From Pelodera strongyloides (Eukaryota; Nematoda; Chromadorea; Rhabditida; Rhabditidae), in assembly GCA_036852015.1 (NCBI GenBank), contig JAANDG010000583.1:26404-90403 (forward strand): DNA of 64,000 nt, given 5' to 3'. Made by a program: the position numbers and the translations under genes. Positions 27,101 through 37,491 of this stretch are shown here, piece by piece; positions within the stretch are counted from its first letter, which is position 1, and each line of letters starts with the position of its first letter. The notes below the pieces were generated by a model. It was not told where the DNA came from, searched no databases, and worked only from the letters and a program-made list of their open reading frames with translations.

Positions 27101-27673
27101 TCAATCTTTGTTTGCTGTATTCCTATTTTCAGCTAATTCCCGTACCTTATGCAAATGAAGATGCCTTGGTGTCTGCACTCTCAGCTCGGGGCGTGTTCCT
27201 TTCACCCGGCAGACATATGGGGTCACCAGAAGATGGTTGGCTGAGACTGATGTTCGCGTGCAAAAAGGAGGAGTTGGAAGAAGGTATGCTCTATTTGTAG
27301 ATATCAAGATATTAGTTGCTCCGAGGATGCATGCATCTAGTCATCTGTTTCGTCCCAGACAATCGATACGGTAGAATTTAATAAGATGAAGGGTATGAGG
27401 TTTTTGAAACGAGTACTGGACAGCTACGTTCCCATGTGTTCTAAGCGATTTGCCCGTGCAACATTCGTGGGAATCGCATGTGCTTCACAAACGACGTGTC
27501 ATACCGCTTTAAAATCTTAATCAAAAAAAAAAGTTGTGAAAGGCTTCACCATAATTCATAATACGTATATTGCAGGAATTCGTCGGATTCACTCGCTTCT
27601 GGGAACCAGGCCGACTAACACGAAGATTGGTTATCCAGAAGATACACCACCAACCAAAGGTGAAGCGGAATAA
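7331..27673 (+). CDS. Giant disordered protein fused to ACC-synthase-like aminotransferase
   Basis: About 52 exons join into one frame from ATG 7331 to TAA 27671-27673, roughly 2,360 codons. I checked phase at the successive junctions and every one is compatible. The first ~1,900 residues are rich in Ser, Thr, Pro, Glu and Lys with no recognised fold. They carry repeated motifs: a [I/S]xLDx[IV]F-like motif in about ten exons, SFIE[DE] in two, and a SEWSDxxQKVxEIP exon repeated three times. From about 23827 the protein is a fold-type-I PLP enzyme of the ACCS family. The start at 7331 was preferred over an in-frame ATG at 7223 because the intervening peptide is hydrophobic and unlike the rest. 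Exon 1 (to 7514) joins the exon at about 8321 in phase. Intron 14 uses a GC donor. Several introns carry MITEs. An alternative is two genes, but no stop or new start is needed between the parts. Localisation and substrate are unknown. Confidence 0.8.
8487..8583 (+). repeat. CT-rich low-complexity repeat in an intron
   Basis: Degenerate tandem CTCTCTGTCTCTCCATCT-like units lie 15-20 bp before the acceptor of the exon at about 8600. They extend its polypyrimidine tract. Confidence 0.8.
10346..10523. mobile_element. MITE, family D (TTAA-AGCGAAAT termini)
   Basis: Terminal inverted repeats start TTAAAGCGAAATATTGTCCGG and end CCGGCCGGAGCTTTAA. The element lies inside the long intron between the exons ending at 9780 and starting at 11080. 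Near-relatives are at 22557-22735 and 48682-48861. Confidence 0.8.
11560..11952. mobile_element. MITE, family B (TTAA-AGGGACAGG termini)
   Basis: It begins TTAAAGGGACAGG and ends CTGTCCCTTTAA, with long subterminal inverted repeats (ATATTTACGAAATGTTCATAATG and its complement). It lies in the intron after the exon 11080-11277. This copy is more diverged than the ones at 34514 and 50758. Confidence 0.85.
13077..13284. mobile_element. MITE, family A, internally deleted copy
   Basis: The left arm matches the first ~180 bp of the palindrome at 5441, but the right arm is reduced to about 20 bp ending GCCGATCCCTTTAA. It sits in an intron, and its right end is only 24 bp before the exon beginning at about 13309. 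Confidence 0.85.
14337..14687 (+). other. GC-AG intron in the fusion gene
   Basis: The exon 14070-14336 stays open only to GCAAATTAA, so splicing must happen before the TAA at 14342. No GT lies in the preceding ~40 bp. Splicing CTCAAG|GCAAAT to TTTTTAG|ATTCTG keeps phase 0 on both sides and restores the frame. GC donors are a known minor class. Confidence 0.7.
14841..15065 (+). repeat. Long (GA)n microsatellite with AAGG-interrupted units
   Basis: A near-pure GA tract is followed by four GAGAGAGAGAAAGGA-type units. It lies inside the intron between the exons ending at 14831 and starting at 15143. Reading frames through it are artefacts. Confidence 0.95.
18683..19629 (+). repeat. Triplicated coding exon (SEWSD repeat)
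   Basis: Three consecutive exons of the fusion gene (18683-18781, 19153-19288, 19471-19629) each begin after a split codon and encode SEWSDxxQKVxEIP followed by a variable Ser/Arg tail. Each starts at the same codon phase. The first two also end in a phase-2 intron, while the third ends at phase 0. Tandem exon duplication is the natural explanation. Confidence 0.85.
19724..19758 (+). repeat. Five-copy TTTGTAC tandem repeat
   Basis: Four exact TTTGTAC copies and one TTTGCAC variant lie in the intron after the third SEWSD exon. Confidence 0.9.
20059..20499. mobile_element. MITE, family C (TTAA-AGRGTCAGGCCC termini)
   Basis: It begins TTAAAGAGTCAGGCCCATTTCAGG and ends GTGCATGACCCTTTAA, with an inner inverted repeat around CACGCCCATTCGCGCTGATTGG. 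It is inserted 16 bp downstream of the exon 29 donor (GTAAGT at about 20043). Confidence 0.9.
21136..21183 (+). repeat. (GA)n(GC)n compound microsatellite
   Basis: An AG-dinucleotide run is followed by GCGCGCGCGC in the intron before the exon at 21259. The alternating GC block could adopt Z-form DNA. Confidence 0.9.
22557..22735. mobile_element. MITE, family D
   Basis: It starts TTAAAGCAAAATGCCGGCCGG and ends AACCGGCAGGTATTTCGCTTTAA. It lies 40 bp after the donor of the exon ending at 22515. Confidence 0.85.
23827..27673 (+). other. ACCS-like PLP-dependent aminotransferase domain
   Basis: Domain-level entry for the 3' exons of the fusion gene. In order: [16 protein letters not shown] at the N-terminal edge, then a [16 protein letters not shown] segment matching the INLGTxENxLxxDL motif of animal ACCS proteins. 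[10 protein letters not shown] segment (exon 24384) and an [11 protein letters not shown] helix follow, then [16 protein letters not shown] has the cofactor-binding Asn. [12 protein letters not shown] has the Asp that pairs with the PLP pyridine nitrogen, plus the Tyr. GPSKDFG has the Schiff-base Lys (AAG 26312-26314). WLRLMFAC has the substrate-carboxylate Arg (AGA 27244-27246). All essential residues are present, so an active transaminase or lyase is plausible. True ACC synthase activity is not established for animal members, so I assign family, not substrate. Confidence 0.85.
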
Positions 27674-30253
27674 GTATTCCCTTCTTGTGTTACCTAAATC
27701 TTCTGTAGCTCAAATCTTCCCTCTCTGCCCAGCTACGCACATATAGGATCTACTCTGAACGACCGCACAAATTAACGAAATTATGTTACACATCATGACT
27801 TCTATACCGCAAACATGTAGCGATGTACCCCTTTTGTTTATTTCACGGGTTTATACACGAAGTTTGAATTTGAATACAATTTTCATACGTTTCATCTGCT
27901 GTTTGTGTTTTGCATGGATAATTTGGACCAATTGGTACTACGTACTAGTAAATTGCTAGTTTCCTACTAGGTTTCAGGTGCTTATTTACATTTTGTTGCT
28001 ATTCTGTTAATAATAGTGGTGCGTTGTTTTTGCTTTAAAAAACTTCGATGTAGATGATATTTTTTGCAAACAGTTTTTCGATTTTTTCTTCTTTTTTTCC
28101 CCCGAAAACCCTGGAATCTGCAAAGCATTAGACTACGCCAGGAAATCAGAGCAAAGACCGCTCTTAGTAGTGGCATCTGTACATATTATGTCAGTTTCAG
28201 TATCTACAAGCATGTTTTTTGTTTCACTTTTTTTGGCAATAAACGTCGTTGGATTTTGTTCTTTTTTTATTTTTCGGCGTTAGTTATTAGCTCAGTGCAC
28301 GAAGAAGCGCGAAGGAAGTCTTGTTGTAAGAAGAGAATGGAAAATTTTCTGTTCAATAGTCTTCAAGGCCTAGGCCAGGACGATAACTACAAGCACCTGT
28401 GATCTTTGTTAACTAATGTGTTTACTTTTTCTTTTTTTTTTTCTTCATATTAATTTTGAAGATTTAAATGTTGCCAATGATGGTTATTGGGATAAGGAAT
28501 GTGCCATCACTGAAGAAACACGGGTGGTGCGCGGCGAATCCTTGGCGCGAATATGTCGCGCGGCGCGACCGACGTCTGTGCGAAAATGCGAAAATTGATG
28601 TAGAACCAGATGAGAAATTGCACGGCGGCTACGCCCTATCTTCGCCAAGTTTTAGCTAAAGGATGCTCACTGAACTTGCGAGAAGGCGAGATGTAGGCGC
28701 ACCTGGTTTTTTTCCTCGCGCGCACCATCAATGTTTCGCGATGTTCTATCGCAGCCCGTACTCCAACCTTCGCGCAGCTTTAGGTGCGCGTGTTTTATTA
28801 TTGATAATTTATTGATTTCTTTCAGCAAAGCGAAAGCTCTTCGGATCGTTATTTGGTTCAACGGCCGCACTACAGTCGACAATATAGAATATTTGGTAGA
28901 ATAACTTTTATTTCTAAATCACAGAAAGCAATATTCATTATTGCGAAAGTATTTATGCTGGTATGAGCTAATAATCATGCATCATTTCGAGCAAATACGA
29001 CTTTGAAAAACAATGGCCTATACTACCAATATGGAGTCTTTTAAATAAACATTTCATAGAAATTGACTTTCAAATGGGCAGCGAAGTAAAAAAATTCCAA
29101 AAATCGACTACAACAAAAGCCTAGGCTCACTACGAAGTAAATAATGTGTGGAGTCACCATAAACACCATTGCATTGGATATCGTGATACCATCCCTTGCT
29201 TGAACAATTCAGATGCACTAGACACAAGCAGATTGTAGATTAAATCCATAACCTCGATAAACACCAAATACAGAAAATATAAGAAATAGTAAAAGGACAG
29301 TAAACATAGTGCAATAGTAACATCTAGTAACGGACAGAATTGTGTACAGTATGAAGTAAAGCAAGACAGTTTAAAGCGAAATGCTAGCCCCTTTGGAAAA
29401 TTTGCATATGATAAGCTAATCCTATGTATCCTATGCTAATTTTGTGCGATTACCGTGGACGATCGTACAAAATTAGCATAGGATACATAGGATTTACTTA
29501 TCATATGCAAATTTTCCAAAGGGGCTAGCATTTCACTTTAAAGGTACGAACCCACGGCCACGGGATATGTCATCTATATTTATGAAGTGAGAATTAGAAC
29601 TAAAGACTGAGCCAAAGTGGAACGTATGCATGTGTGAATTTCCCAATCACCGTGAAGGGGACCATATGTGCTTATACATAGCTGCATCATCTATACAATT
29701 AGGATTTCAAGCTAGTTAACATCCCCAAGTGTCCGACACCCTCTCATTGTAATGTTCAAGGTTGTGAGTTGTTTGTTTTTGTTACAGTCGACACAGTGAA
29801 GATCCTATCTGATTCGTATCCGAAACGGCCCTAAATCATGCATTTGGTGACGGAAAATTGGTAAAAAAATTGCAAAGGGAAGAGTCATGCCGACATCCAC
29901 CTGATTATGCGCAAAAGTATCAGAGTGCAATTAGTTAATTTGATTGTACTTTTATGTGTTTATAGCAGCAGATGACAAAACAGCATGACCCCTTCCCTTG
30001 AAATGAAAAGTTGAAAAGGAAAGTTGTGCTTTGGGTAAATATTTCAAAAGTTTCCAGTTTGATCTCAAAAGCAGATTAGTAGTTCAAGAAAGATTTAATT
30101 TTTAATAGAACACTTCGGCACAACAAATAATTTTTCCATACTTTTTGGCGTGGCTAGCTATGAGGCCTGTCTGATTATATGTTAATTCTACTCGTTAACA
30201 CTGATCTGTGATATCTATCCGAAATCAAGGAAGGGAACAAAATTCGATAAATC
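27674..30253. other. Intergenic region between convergent genes
   Basis: This separates the 3' ends of the plus-strand fusion gene and the minus-strand receptor. A degenerate family-D fragment (about 27385-27510, ending CATACCGCTTTAAAA) lies inside the preceding gene's last intron. Here a GC-rich block at about 28500-28780 (GCGCGAATATGTCGCGCGGC and similar) stands out from AT-rich surroundings and may be an unclassified insertion. The only clear element is the MITE at 29371. No gene was recognised. Confidence 0.5.
29371..29541. mobile_element. Palindromic MITE, family F (TTAA-AGCGAAATGCTAGCC)
   Basis: Two ~75-bp arms are near-perfect reverse complements: TTAAAGCGAAATGCTAGCCC on the left, GGGGCTAGCATTTCACTTTAA on the right. 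They are joined by a short loop near 29455. It is non-coding. Confidence 0.9.
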
Positions 30254-32530
30254 TTAAGCATTGACACCACACATATTGAGTCTAGTTCCCGTTCTCTGCG
30301 TTTCTCTGCCACGTTCACTGCTTCTCTGAGATCTGTCTACTACACTATTCGGACCAACTTGGCCATGCCTAATTTTCTTCCTAACGGCAGGCACGCAGCA
30401 ACATAAACAAACCAAAATGTATTCCCGCATATCAGAGCTCATCACTAGAAGGGTCCAAGGAGGTAGAGCAATACATATATCCGAAATGTATCTCCGAAGA
30501 TTGTACAGAAACCAAAACCCATCGGATTTGTTGAAGTAAAAGCCGAGCTGCAATAAAAACTATAGGAAGGTACCAATTTTATCTGGAATTCCTCGTCCCG
30601 CATGCACAGAACGTCTGTTATCAAGTAAGAAATGTTGACATTTTACACCTCCGTTAGCCTTTTTGTAGCAATTAGTCCGCACTATTCTTCTTTATCTGGA
30701 AATACGCAGAAAGTCATATACCTACCTGATTGCCGCCCATGAGTACTAATGTGATAGACTGTGCCGCCGCAAACCCCAGAAATGCTTTTTCGTTTCTTTT
30801 CTCTGATATTGTAACAGTGAAAAATTTGTATGTGGTCACTGCTGACGAGGCGGCTACTACGGCCGCACACGCGAAAACGACGATCGCGGTATTTCGACTA
30901 TTCGACACCTAAATGAAAGGGGAAAATAATCAATGCACATCGAAGGTTCCATCTGCTAATTTTCTAGCGGCGGGCCTATTTGAAGCTAATGGAGATGCAT
31001 CTTCTAACCATGTGCGTCTCTTTTCGGTGGAAAAATCCCTGACGGAAGAATAATGGAAAAAAATCCTTCCAAGAAAAATAAGCCTTTTCATTAACTAACC
31101 CATGACGCAACTCGTATATAATCAACAGAATATCCATTGCAATTTGCACGGATAAACGTCTGGCCGACTGCCAAGTACCAAAATGTGCCGGCGGGCACTC
31201 CGAGCACAAATATAACGATAAAGGGAAACAAGCGGGATATAACCTGCAAAGGGAGAGGAAAGTGAGTTTCAAGGGAAAAATAATGAGGATGTTTCAAAAA
31301 AATTCCATCAACGCTGCTCCAGCTTCAGTCACCAAAGTCACAGTTCCACTGCATTCTACCAAAGAAACATTAGCAGGCGTTGCGTACAGCCAACAGTATT
31401 AAGCTCGTCGTAGACTTTGCTCATGATCTCGCGAAAAGGCATAAACTATTGTACGGAGAAATCTTTGAATAAAAAGGCCCGATCTTATCGTTTGCACAAA
31501 TACTTATTTATTAAGAAAATAAACTACAACATACCTTTTCATACGTCATTGGCAAATAGAAAATGGCCGTTCTTGTAAGTGATATAACGGCGGCCAAGTA
31601 GAAATCGGTGTGCATTAGCGTGAACTGGAGGAAATAGACCGGCGTCAACAGAAAACTAAACTATTTAATTTGAGGGACACGATTTGTTATACTTTCAGAG
31701 GAATAACGGCAAATGATACCATTTATCCTTTTATTTTCGAATGAACTTGTTAATACGAAGGAGCGCAGGCGCGCACCGCACCGCGTACCCAACTGAATTC
31801 GGTGCACTGCTTTTTTTTGCACGTTTTTTTACTGCGTGGACGGTTACGAGCGTAGTGCGTAGTAACTGAATTTGTAATATAAAATAATATGGAGTTTAAA
31901 AAATTTAGCCTGCAACATGTAAATACCTGGGCTTCAGGAAAGTCGCCTCCAAAAAACTGCGACTAACTCCGACCATCAAATAACGTATTGGAATGTCCGA
32001 AAGGTAAAAGCCGAATTGCTGAAATAAAGACAGATTATGCATTGAAGATCCGACCATCAAATACATAAGGATCAGTTCTCATTCACAATTTGGAATTTTC
32101 TCGAGAACGTATGCATGTAAGTTGTAGGCATTTTTGCATAGTTATGGTCGTTTTGTTCACTGCAACTAAAATGGCCGCCCCTAGCGTCTATTTAAACAAT
32201 GATCGTTCGTAGTGGGCAGTGTTCCATCGTTCGTAATGGTTCAGTGTTCCTTGTTGTGGCTTACGCTAGTACGAGCTAACCTTGGGGCTTGGGGTCCGTT
32301 ATATTTCAGAATTCTGGCTCGCACAAGAAAACGTAAGATGTATTGTTGAAAGGTGAAAGTACTCATGAAATCCCAACCAACCGTGACTGCAGTCAAAATG
32401 AATAGAGCAGCAAATGAGGAGAATTTCTGTTTGAATCTCTTTGCCAAATGTCGACATTCGAGAAAATATAATGTAAACGCGACTAAGATGAAGACCTGCT
32501 CCAATACGAAGAAGCCCACGTAGACGTACT
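30254..32530 (-). CDS. Nematode serpentine chemoreceptor, class-gamma (srg)-like
   Basis: Seven-transmembrane nematode receptors of this type usually act in chemosensory neurons. Minus-strand exons, 5' to 3': 32530 to 32281 or 32325 (TM1-2), 32018-31927, 31655-31535, 31243-31100, 30908-30726 and 30547-30254. All are phase-compatible except the first junction, which fits only if the donor GTGCGA at about 32324 is used. Hydrophobic segments are obvious. SLTRTAIFYLPMTYEK matches the srg TM3 end (LNR...FPxxYEK), and SDICIALPPWTLLVMSS is the srg TM7 signature (Dxx...PPWxLLxxS). A hydrophilic tail follows, rich in Arg and Ser, with a stop at 30254. The start codon exon was not found: the first exon opens in the middle of YVYVGFFVL just after an acceptor. 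An srv-type receptor is the main alternative. Confidence 0.75.
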
Positions 32531-32589
32531 CTGAACAGTGAATTTATTAATTAGAGAGTTGACCAATGGATTGAATCTGATCATCAATT

Positions 32590-33009
32590 TTAAAGGAGGA
32601 GGCTCACGAGAATGAAGTGCTCAAATAGTTTCCTTTTATCGACAGACGATGGAATTAAATCCCGAAAGACATACTTTGCAAAGCAAAAGCTTTTAATTGG
32701 AAGGAGTAAATCAAAATAAAACTATGAAGTCTATAAAAATTTTGGATCGTAGCAAATAATTGATTTCATAGTGGGCATGCAAATTTACAAGTCATTTTGC
32801 AAACCATCACAAAATTTGAATGCCCACTATGGAAACCAACTATTTACTACGATCCAAAATTTTTATAGACTTCATGTTCTTATATTGCTTTACTCCTTCC
32901 AAAGCTTTTGTTTTGTAAAGTATGTCTTTCGGAATTTAATACCATCATATATTTCGATAAAAGGAAATCGTTTGAGCACTTCATTCTCGTGAGCCTCCTC
33001 CTCCTTTAA
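32590..33009. mobile_element. Palindromic MITE, family E (TTAA-AGGAGGAGGCTCACG)
   Basis: Two ~200-bp inverted arms run from TTAAAGGAGGAGGCTCACGA to TCGTGAGCCTCCTCCTCCTTTAA. The element starts 60 bp upstream of the first recognisable receptor exon and so separates it from any 5' exon. Confidence 0.9.
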
Positions 33010-33469
33010 GCCTATTTGGAATTGTGTAGCTGTAATTCAGCTGTAATTTTTAAAGTCTGGATAAAAATTACTGTAGCCGAACCCTATAACTACATTTTCT
33101 TGTAAACCCTACTGGCACATACTGTAGAATAGACAATGCAAAGGAAACCCACCAGGGAAGTCTTCCATTATACATGTTGAGTTCATTTTATGTGATCGTC
33201 ACAGCTTTCAAAGAAGATTCGAAAATCAGAAACTAGAAACCCTCAAAAACTTCCTAATGATGGAATCGTCTTTCACATCTGTAATTAAGGAACTCCCTTT
33301 TCTTCATAGATACTGTAATTGTAGTGCAAAGTGTGTGTTCTTTCAATTCAAGCCGCAAATCACACAAAAAGTCAGCACTTTGTAATTGCTGTGAATAAAT
33401 AAGCAAGTATTACACACAAAGTCAGAGGCAGGAGTCGGCAAAATTTGTCAGATCTTTGCTGCCGATCTT

Positions 33470-33888
33470 TATAAAGGGTCAGGCCCATTTCAAATGACCC
33501 CTATTTTTGATGATTCCATCTGACTCTCCATGTCAAATATAGTAGGATACGATATTTTTCTAATTTTCAAGTGCAAAATTCAGTCAGTATTCAGCAATTT
33601 GCCATTGCCAGTCATACCCAACTATTTATCGCAGTGGTCACGCCCCTTCGCGCTAATTGGGCAATATGCTCTATTGGGCGTGGCAATTGTGATATTGGCC
33701 AATGAGCGCGAAGGGGCGTGCCAACTGCGATAGATAGTTGGGTATGACTGCCCACGGTAAATTGCTGAATAGTGTGTGAATTTTGAGATTGAAAATTAGA
33801 AAAATATTGCATCCTACTATATTTGACATGGAGAATCAGATGGAATCATCAAAAATAGGGGTCATTTGAAATGGGCCTGACCCTTTAA
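33470..33888. mobile_element. MITE, family C
   Basis: The left end reads ATAAAGGGTCAGGCCCATTTC (TTAA slightly decayed); the right end is GGGCCTGACCCTTTAA. The inner arms include CACGCCCCTTCGCGCTAATTGG and its complement. Its right TTAA (33885-33888) is also the left TTAA of the next element. Confidence 0.9.
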
Positions 33889-34305
33889 AGGAGGAGGCTC
33901 ACGAGAATGAAGTGCCCAAATAGTTTCCTTTTATCGATAGATGATGGTTGATCTTCCAAAAAAACAAGCATTATAGAGGTTCAGCGCTTTGGTTGGAGGA
34001 ATTAATTAATCTAAAGAACTCCAAGTCAAATAAAATAACCTATCGTATGCAAGGTAGATTTCAAAGCTAAACATGTAAATTTACAAGTCATTTTGCAAGC
34101 CAGCACAAAACTTGCATGCCCACCATGGAAATCAACTATTTACTACTATCCAAAATTTGTATAGAATTCATAGTTTTATATTGATTTACTCTTTCCAATT
34201 AAAAGCTTTTGCTTTGTAAAGCATGTCTTTCGGAATTTAATACCATCATCTTTAGACAAAAGGAAACCATTTGAGCACTTCATTCTCGTGAGCCTCCTCC
34301 TTTAA
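33885..34305. mobile_element. MITE, family E, second copy
   Basis: It has the same terminal repeats and arms as the copy at 32590, with scattered differences. It abuts the family-C element and shares one TTAA with it. Confidence 0.9.
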
Positions 34306-34513
34306 GCTTTACTGAAGACAAAAATTTCAGGTTCAGAAAAAGTGTTTTATTTTGAATTCTTCTGTGAGAAAAGAAACCCATAGGTAGGAGGAAAAATGAC
34401 AAACAAAATTGGAAAAGTTATTTACAAAACAAGAAATGGTCAGAAATGAATCGTATCCGGACCTCAAATATACTTATCCGAAGGACATTCCAGGACGTAC
34501 AATAGAGACAGAA

Positions 34514-34910
34514 TTAAAGGGACAGGCCCATCAAAATAAACCTATATTTACGATACGTTCATAATGACTATCAAGCATTTTTATTACAATATATACAAAC
34601 TAAATTTCACATTTATTTGCCATGGAAAACTTTTCTCCGATGCGCTCTGCTCAAATGTGTACCATAAAACTGCAGATTTCAAAGCTATATATGCAAATTT
34701 TAATCGCATTATAATTTCACGATAAATTTGCATTGACGACAAGGATATTTGCGGCTTTACGGTACACATTTGAGCAGAGCGCATCGGAAAAAAGTTTTCC
34801 ATGGCAAATAAATATGAAATTTAGTTTGTATATATTGTAATGAAAATGCTTGATAGTCACTATGGACGTATCGTAAATATATGTTTACTTTGATGGGCCT
34901 GTCCCTTTAA
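34514..34910. mobile_element. MITE, family B, well-preserved copy
   Basis: It runs from TTAAAGGGACAGGCCCATC to GGGCCTGTCCCTTTAA, with long inverted arms (TTTACGATACGTTCATAATG). It is very similar along its length to the copy at 50758. It shares its right TTAA with the family-C copy that follows. Confidence 0.9.
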
Positions 34911-35330
34911 AGAGTCCTACTTCAGGTACCCCCTATTTTTGCTCACTTTATCTGAATCTGACTCTCCGTCTCAAATACAGTAGGATAAAGTTTTTCCAAT
35001 TTTCACGTGCAACCTTCACGCAGTAACCAGTAATTTACCATAGCCATAGCCAGCCATACCCAGAAATCTATCGCAATTGCCACGCCCATTCGCGCTGATT
35101 GAACTGTGTATGATATATTGGGCGTGGCAATTGCGACATTGGCCAATTAGCGCGAATGGACGTCACGACTGGGATAGATTGTTGGGTATTCCTGATTATG
35201 GTGAATTGCTGGTTACTGGGTGAATATTACACGGGAAAATTGGAAAAAATTGCATCCCACTATATTTGAAACGGAGAATTAGATTAAGTGATCATCAAAA
35301 ATAGGGTTTACCTGAAGTGGGCATGGCCGG
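34907..35330. mobile_element. MITE, family C, 3'-decayed copy
   Basis: The left end is TTAAAGAGTCCTACTTCAGG. The inner inverted arms CCACGCCCATTCGCGCTGATTG are present. The right end is recognisable only as TACCTGAAGTGGGCATGGCC, without CTTTAA, so it has decayed or been truncated. Confidence 0.8.
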
Positions 35331-35756
35331 ATGCTCGACGGCGTTATGTGCAAAATGATCCTATGTGAGCAACCGAACCACTGAAACTGAAAGACACTTG
35401 TCTTCTTTAAAATGTCTGTGAATGATGTGAACCGACTGAATTGAAACTATGTTATGATACGACTACCTACAAGAATTTTCATCATTCGTTTTATTTAGTC
35501 TTGTATACAGCCCTTACAATTAGTCGTTTACATTGTCGGAGTACTCGGATAAAGCGAATAAAGCGGAATGACATTCATCTACATATATTATCCACAAGTT
35601 TCTGACACATCGGGCACATAGAAACACATAATACACAATACATGGGAGTGTGTTTGTGATTTGTAAAGCAATTTTCAAAATCAACTGCCATACCGCATTA
35701 AAGCTTCAATATCACAATTTATTCTGGAACATAGTAGCAGTATTCACAGGAAAGTG

Positions 35757-36150
35757 AAAACCCCGATTTCGCCCAGATCATTTTTCAAAAAACCCCGATT
35801 TCGCCCCGATTCTTTCGAAAAACCCCGATTTTGCCCCGATTCTTTCAAAAAACCCCGATTTCGCCCCGATCAAGTCCCTCAAATAATCGGGCCTTGATCG
35901 GGGCGAAATCGGGGATCTTAATTAACCATTTACTCCGCCGAAAAATCAACGTGTTTCACTCAACTGTTTTAAGTGATTTTTGGTTAGTTTCATCATGTTA
36001 CCCCTGGAAAGAGTTAAATACGGATGCATGATCGATTATTTTCGAAAAAACCCGATTTTGCCCCGATCATTTTTCAAAAAACCCCGATTTCGCCCCGATC
36101 AAGGCCCGATTTTTTGAGGGACTTGATCGGGGCGAAATCGGGGTTTTTGG
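35757..36150. repeat. Clustered CCCCGATTTCGCCCCGATC repeats in both orientations
   Basis: At least six copies of an AACCCCGATTTYGCCCCGAT motif spaced by TTTTTC-type linkers lie at 35757-35880 and 36040-36100. Inverted copies (GATCGGGGCGAAATCGGGG) occur at about 35892 and 36124. This makes a complex hairpin-prone GC island in AT-rich DNA. It resembles no family I can name and may be a foldback element in which one arm has a tandem expansion. Confidence 0.75.
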
Positions 36151-37302
36151 TTTCCCATGAGGGACCGGAAGCCCCGCTCACTTTGTCTTTCGAAAAAGCG
36201 TCATGAAAAAAGAACAAGGGCACCGCGAGAAAAGCGCGCAGTAGCACAACTTTGAGCTTGTAAAACAGAGGTTTCCAAGAGAATAACTACCTTTCTTATT
36301 GTTTGTAATGAATTGGCATGCTTTTGTTTACCTAGATCCTCAATTTCAGCCTTCACTTTTTTATGTGAATGGAAATATGGTCCAAAACGCACACACTATT
36401 TCTTTTATTGAAAATAAAAACCGTATATGGCAATTGCGTGCCATATAGATAATGGGTATTGATTAAGTATGTATTGAAGCATATAACTGCCAAAATTGAG
36501 CCAATTTCCACGATGTAATCAAAAGTTACAAAAGTGGAATTTTACTATGGAAAAATCACATTTTTGATCATAGTCCAAAATTACGGGAGATGCGTGCCAC
36601 ATGCTTAGCACCAATCGAAAGCCCACTGTAAAACTAATGCCTGATTAAAATTATAGAACTTTTCCACGTTGTGTTCTCCAGATATTTCAAGCTAAAGTTC
36701 GTTCCTGGGGCTGCCGCCCTGCTCTAATACATGAGCGCTGCCCGAAAAGGGGCGTGACTAAGTAGTGCAGGCAACGAGAGAAGAGAGGAATCTCTGGCGC
36801 TCTCTCCTCATTTTTCATGACGCGTTTGTATGCAAAGATGAGCGCGGTTTTAATTATATTTCTAAACAACCGTTGAAACAATTGGGAAGGTAATTACACA
36901 TTAAGAATAAGGGGCCCATTGTGAATCGATTGATGTACTATACTTGGGGTTGCATCAATTTTGAAAAATCGCTTTCCGGACCCTAGCACTGCACAGCTAG
37001 GCGTACTGGACCCCATATAAGCTTCCTGAAGGCGGAAAACAAAAATGAGAGAAAAGTGTGTCATTAATCATCATAAAAGAAACTTGAAATGAACTACTTA
37101 ATTCTTCCTTTGGGAATAAAATAATGCAAAGAAAAAGTGCACATTTGCTCTTCGTACAGCGGCAAATAAACAGGGGATAAACATCAGAGATAATGGAACA
37201 TTGAAATGTAACAGTTGAGTGGGCCACTTCCTACTTCCTCTTTTATCGTTATTTCTGTGACTCTAGTTTTTGTGCCCCTGGGTAATCCAGTTGATACTTG
37301 AA

Positions 37303-37491
37303 GCTAAATAACGGCCGGTTCAAAAACTTATGTTGGACAACTGCGCTACATTTTCATATGTTGTATGAAAATGAATATAATTAAACTAAAAAATCACGCA
37401 GTATCGCGCAGTCATTTGCAGTTTTTATGGGAATACAGCGGCCAACCAACGTACCGATACGTTACAAAATTCGGCCATGATACCGCTTTAA
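37303..37491. mobile_element. MITE, family D, decayed copy
   Basis: The left end CTAAATAACGGCCGGTTCAAAAAC and right end CGGCCATGATACCGCTTTAA correspond to the family-D termini. The arms are heavily mutated. Confidence 0.65.
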
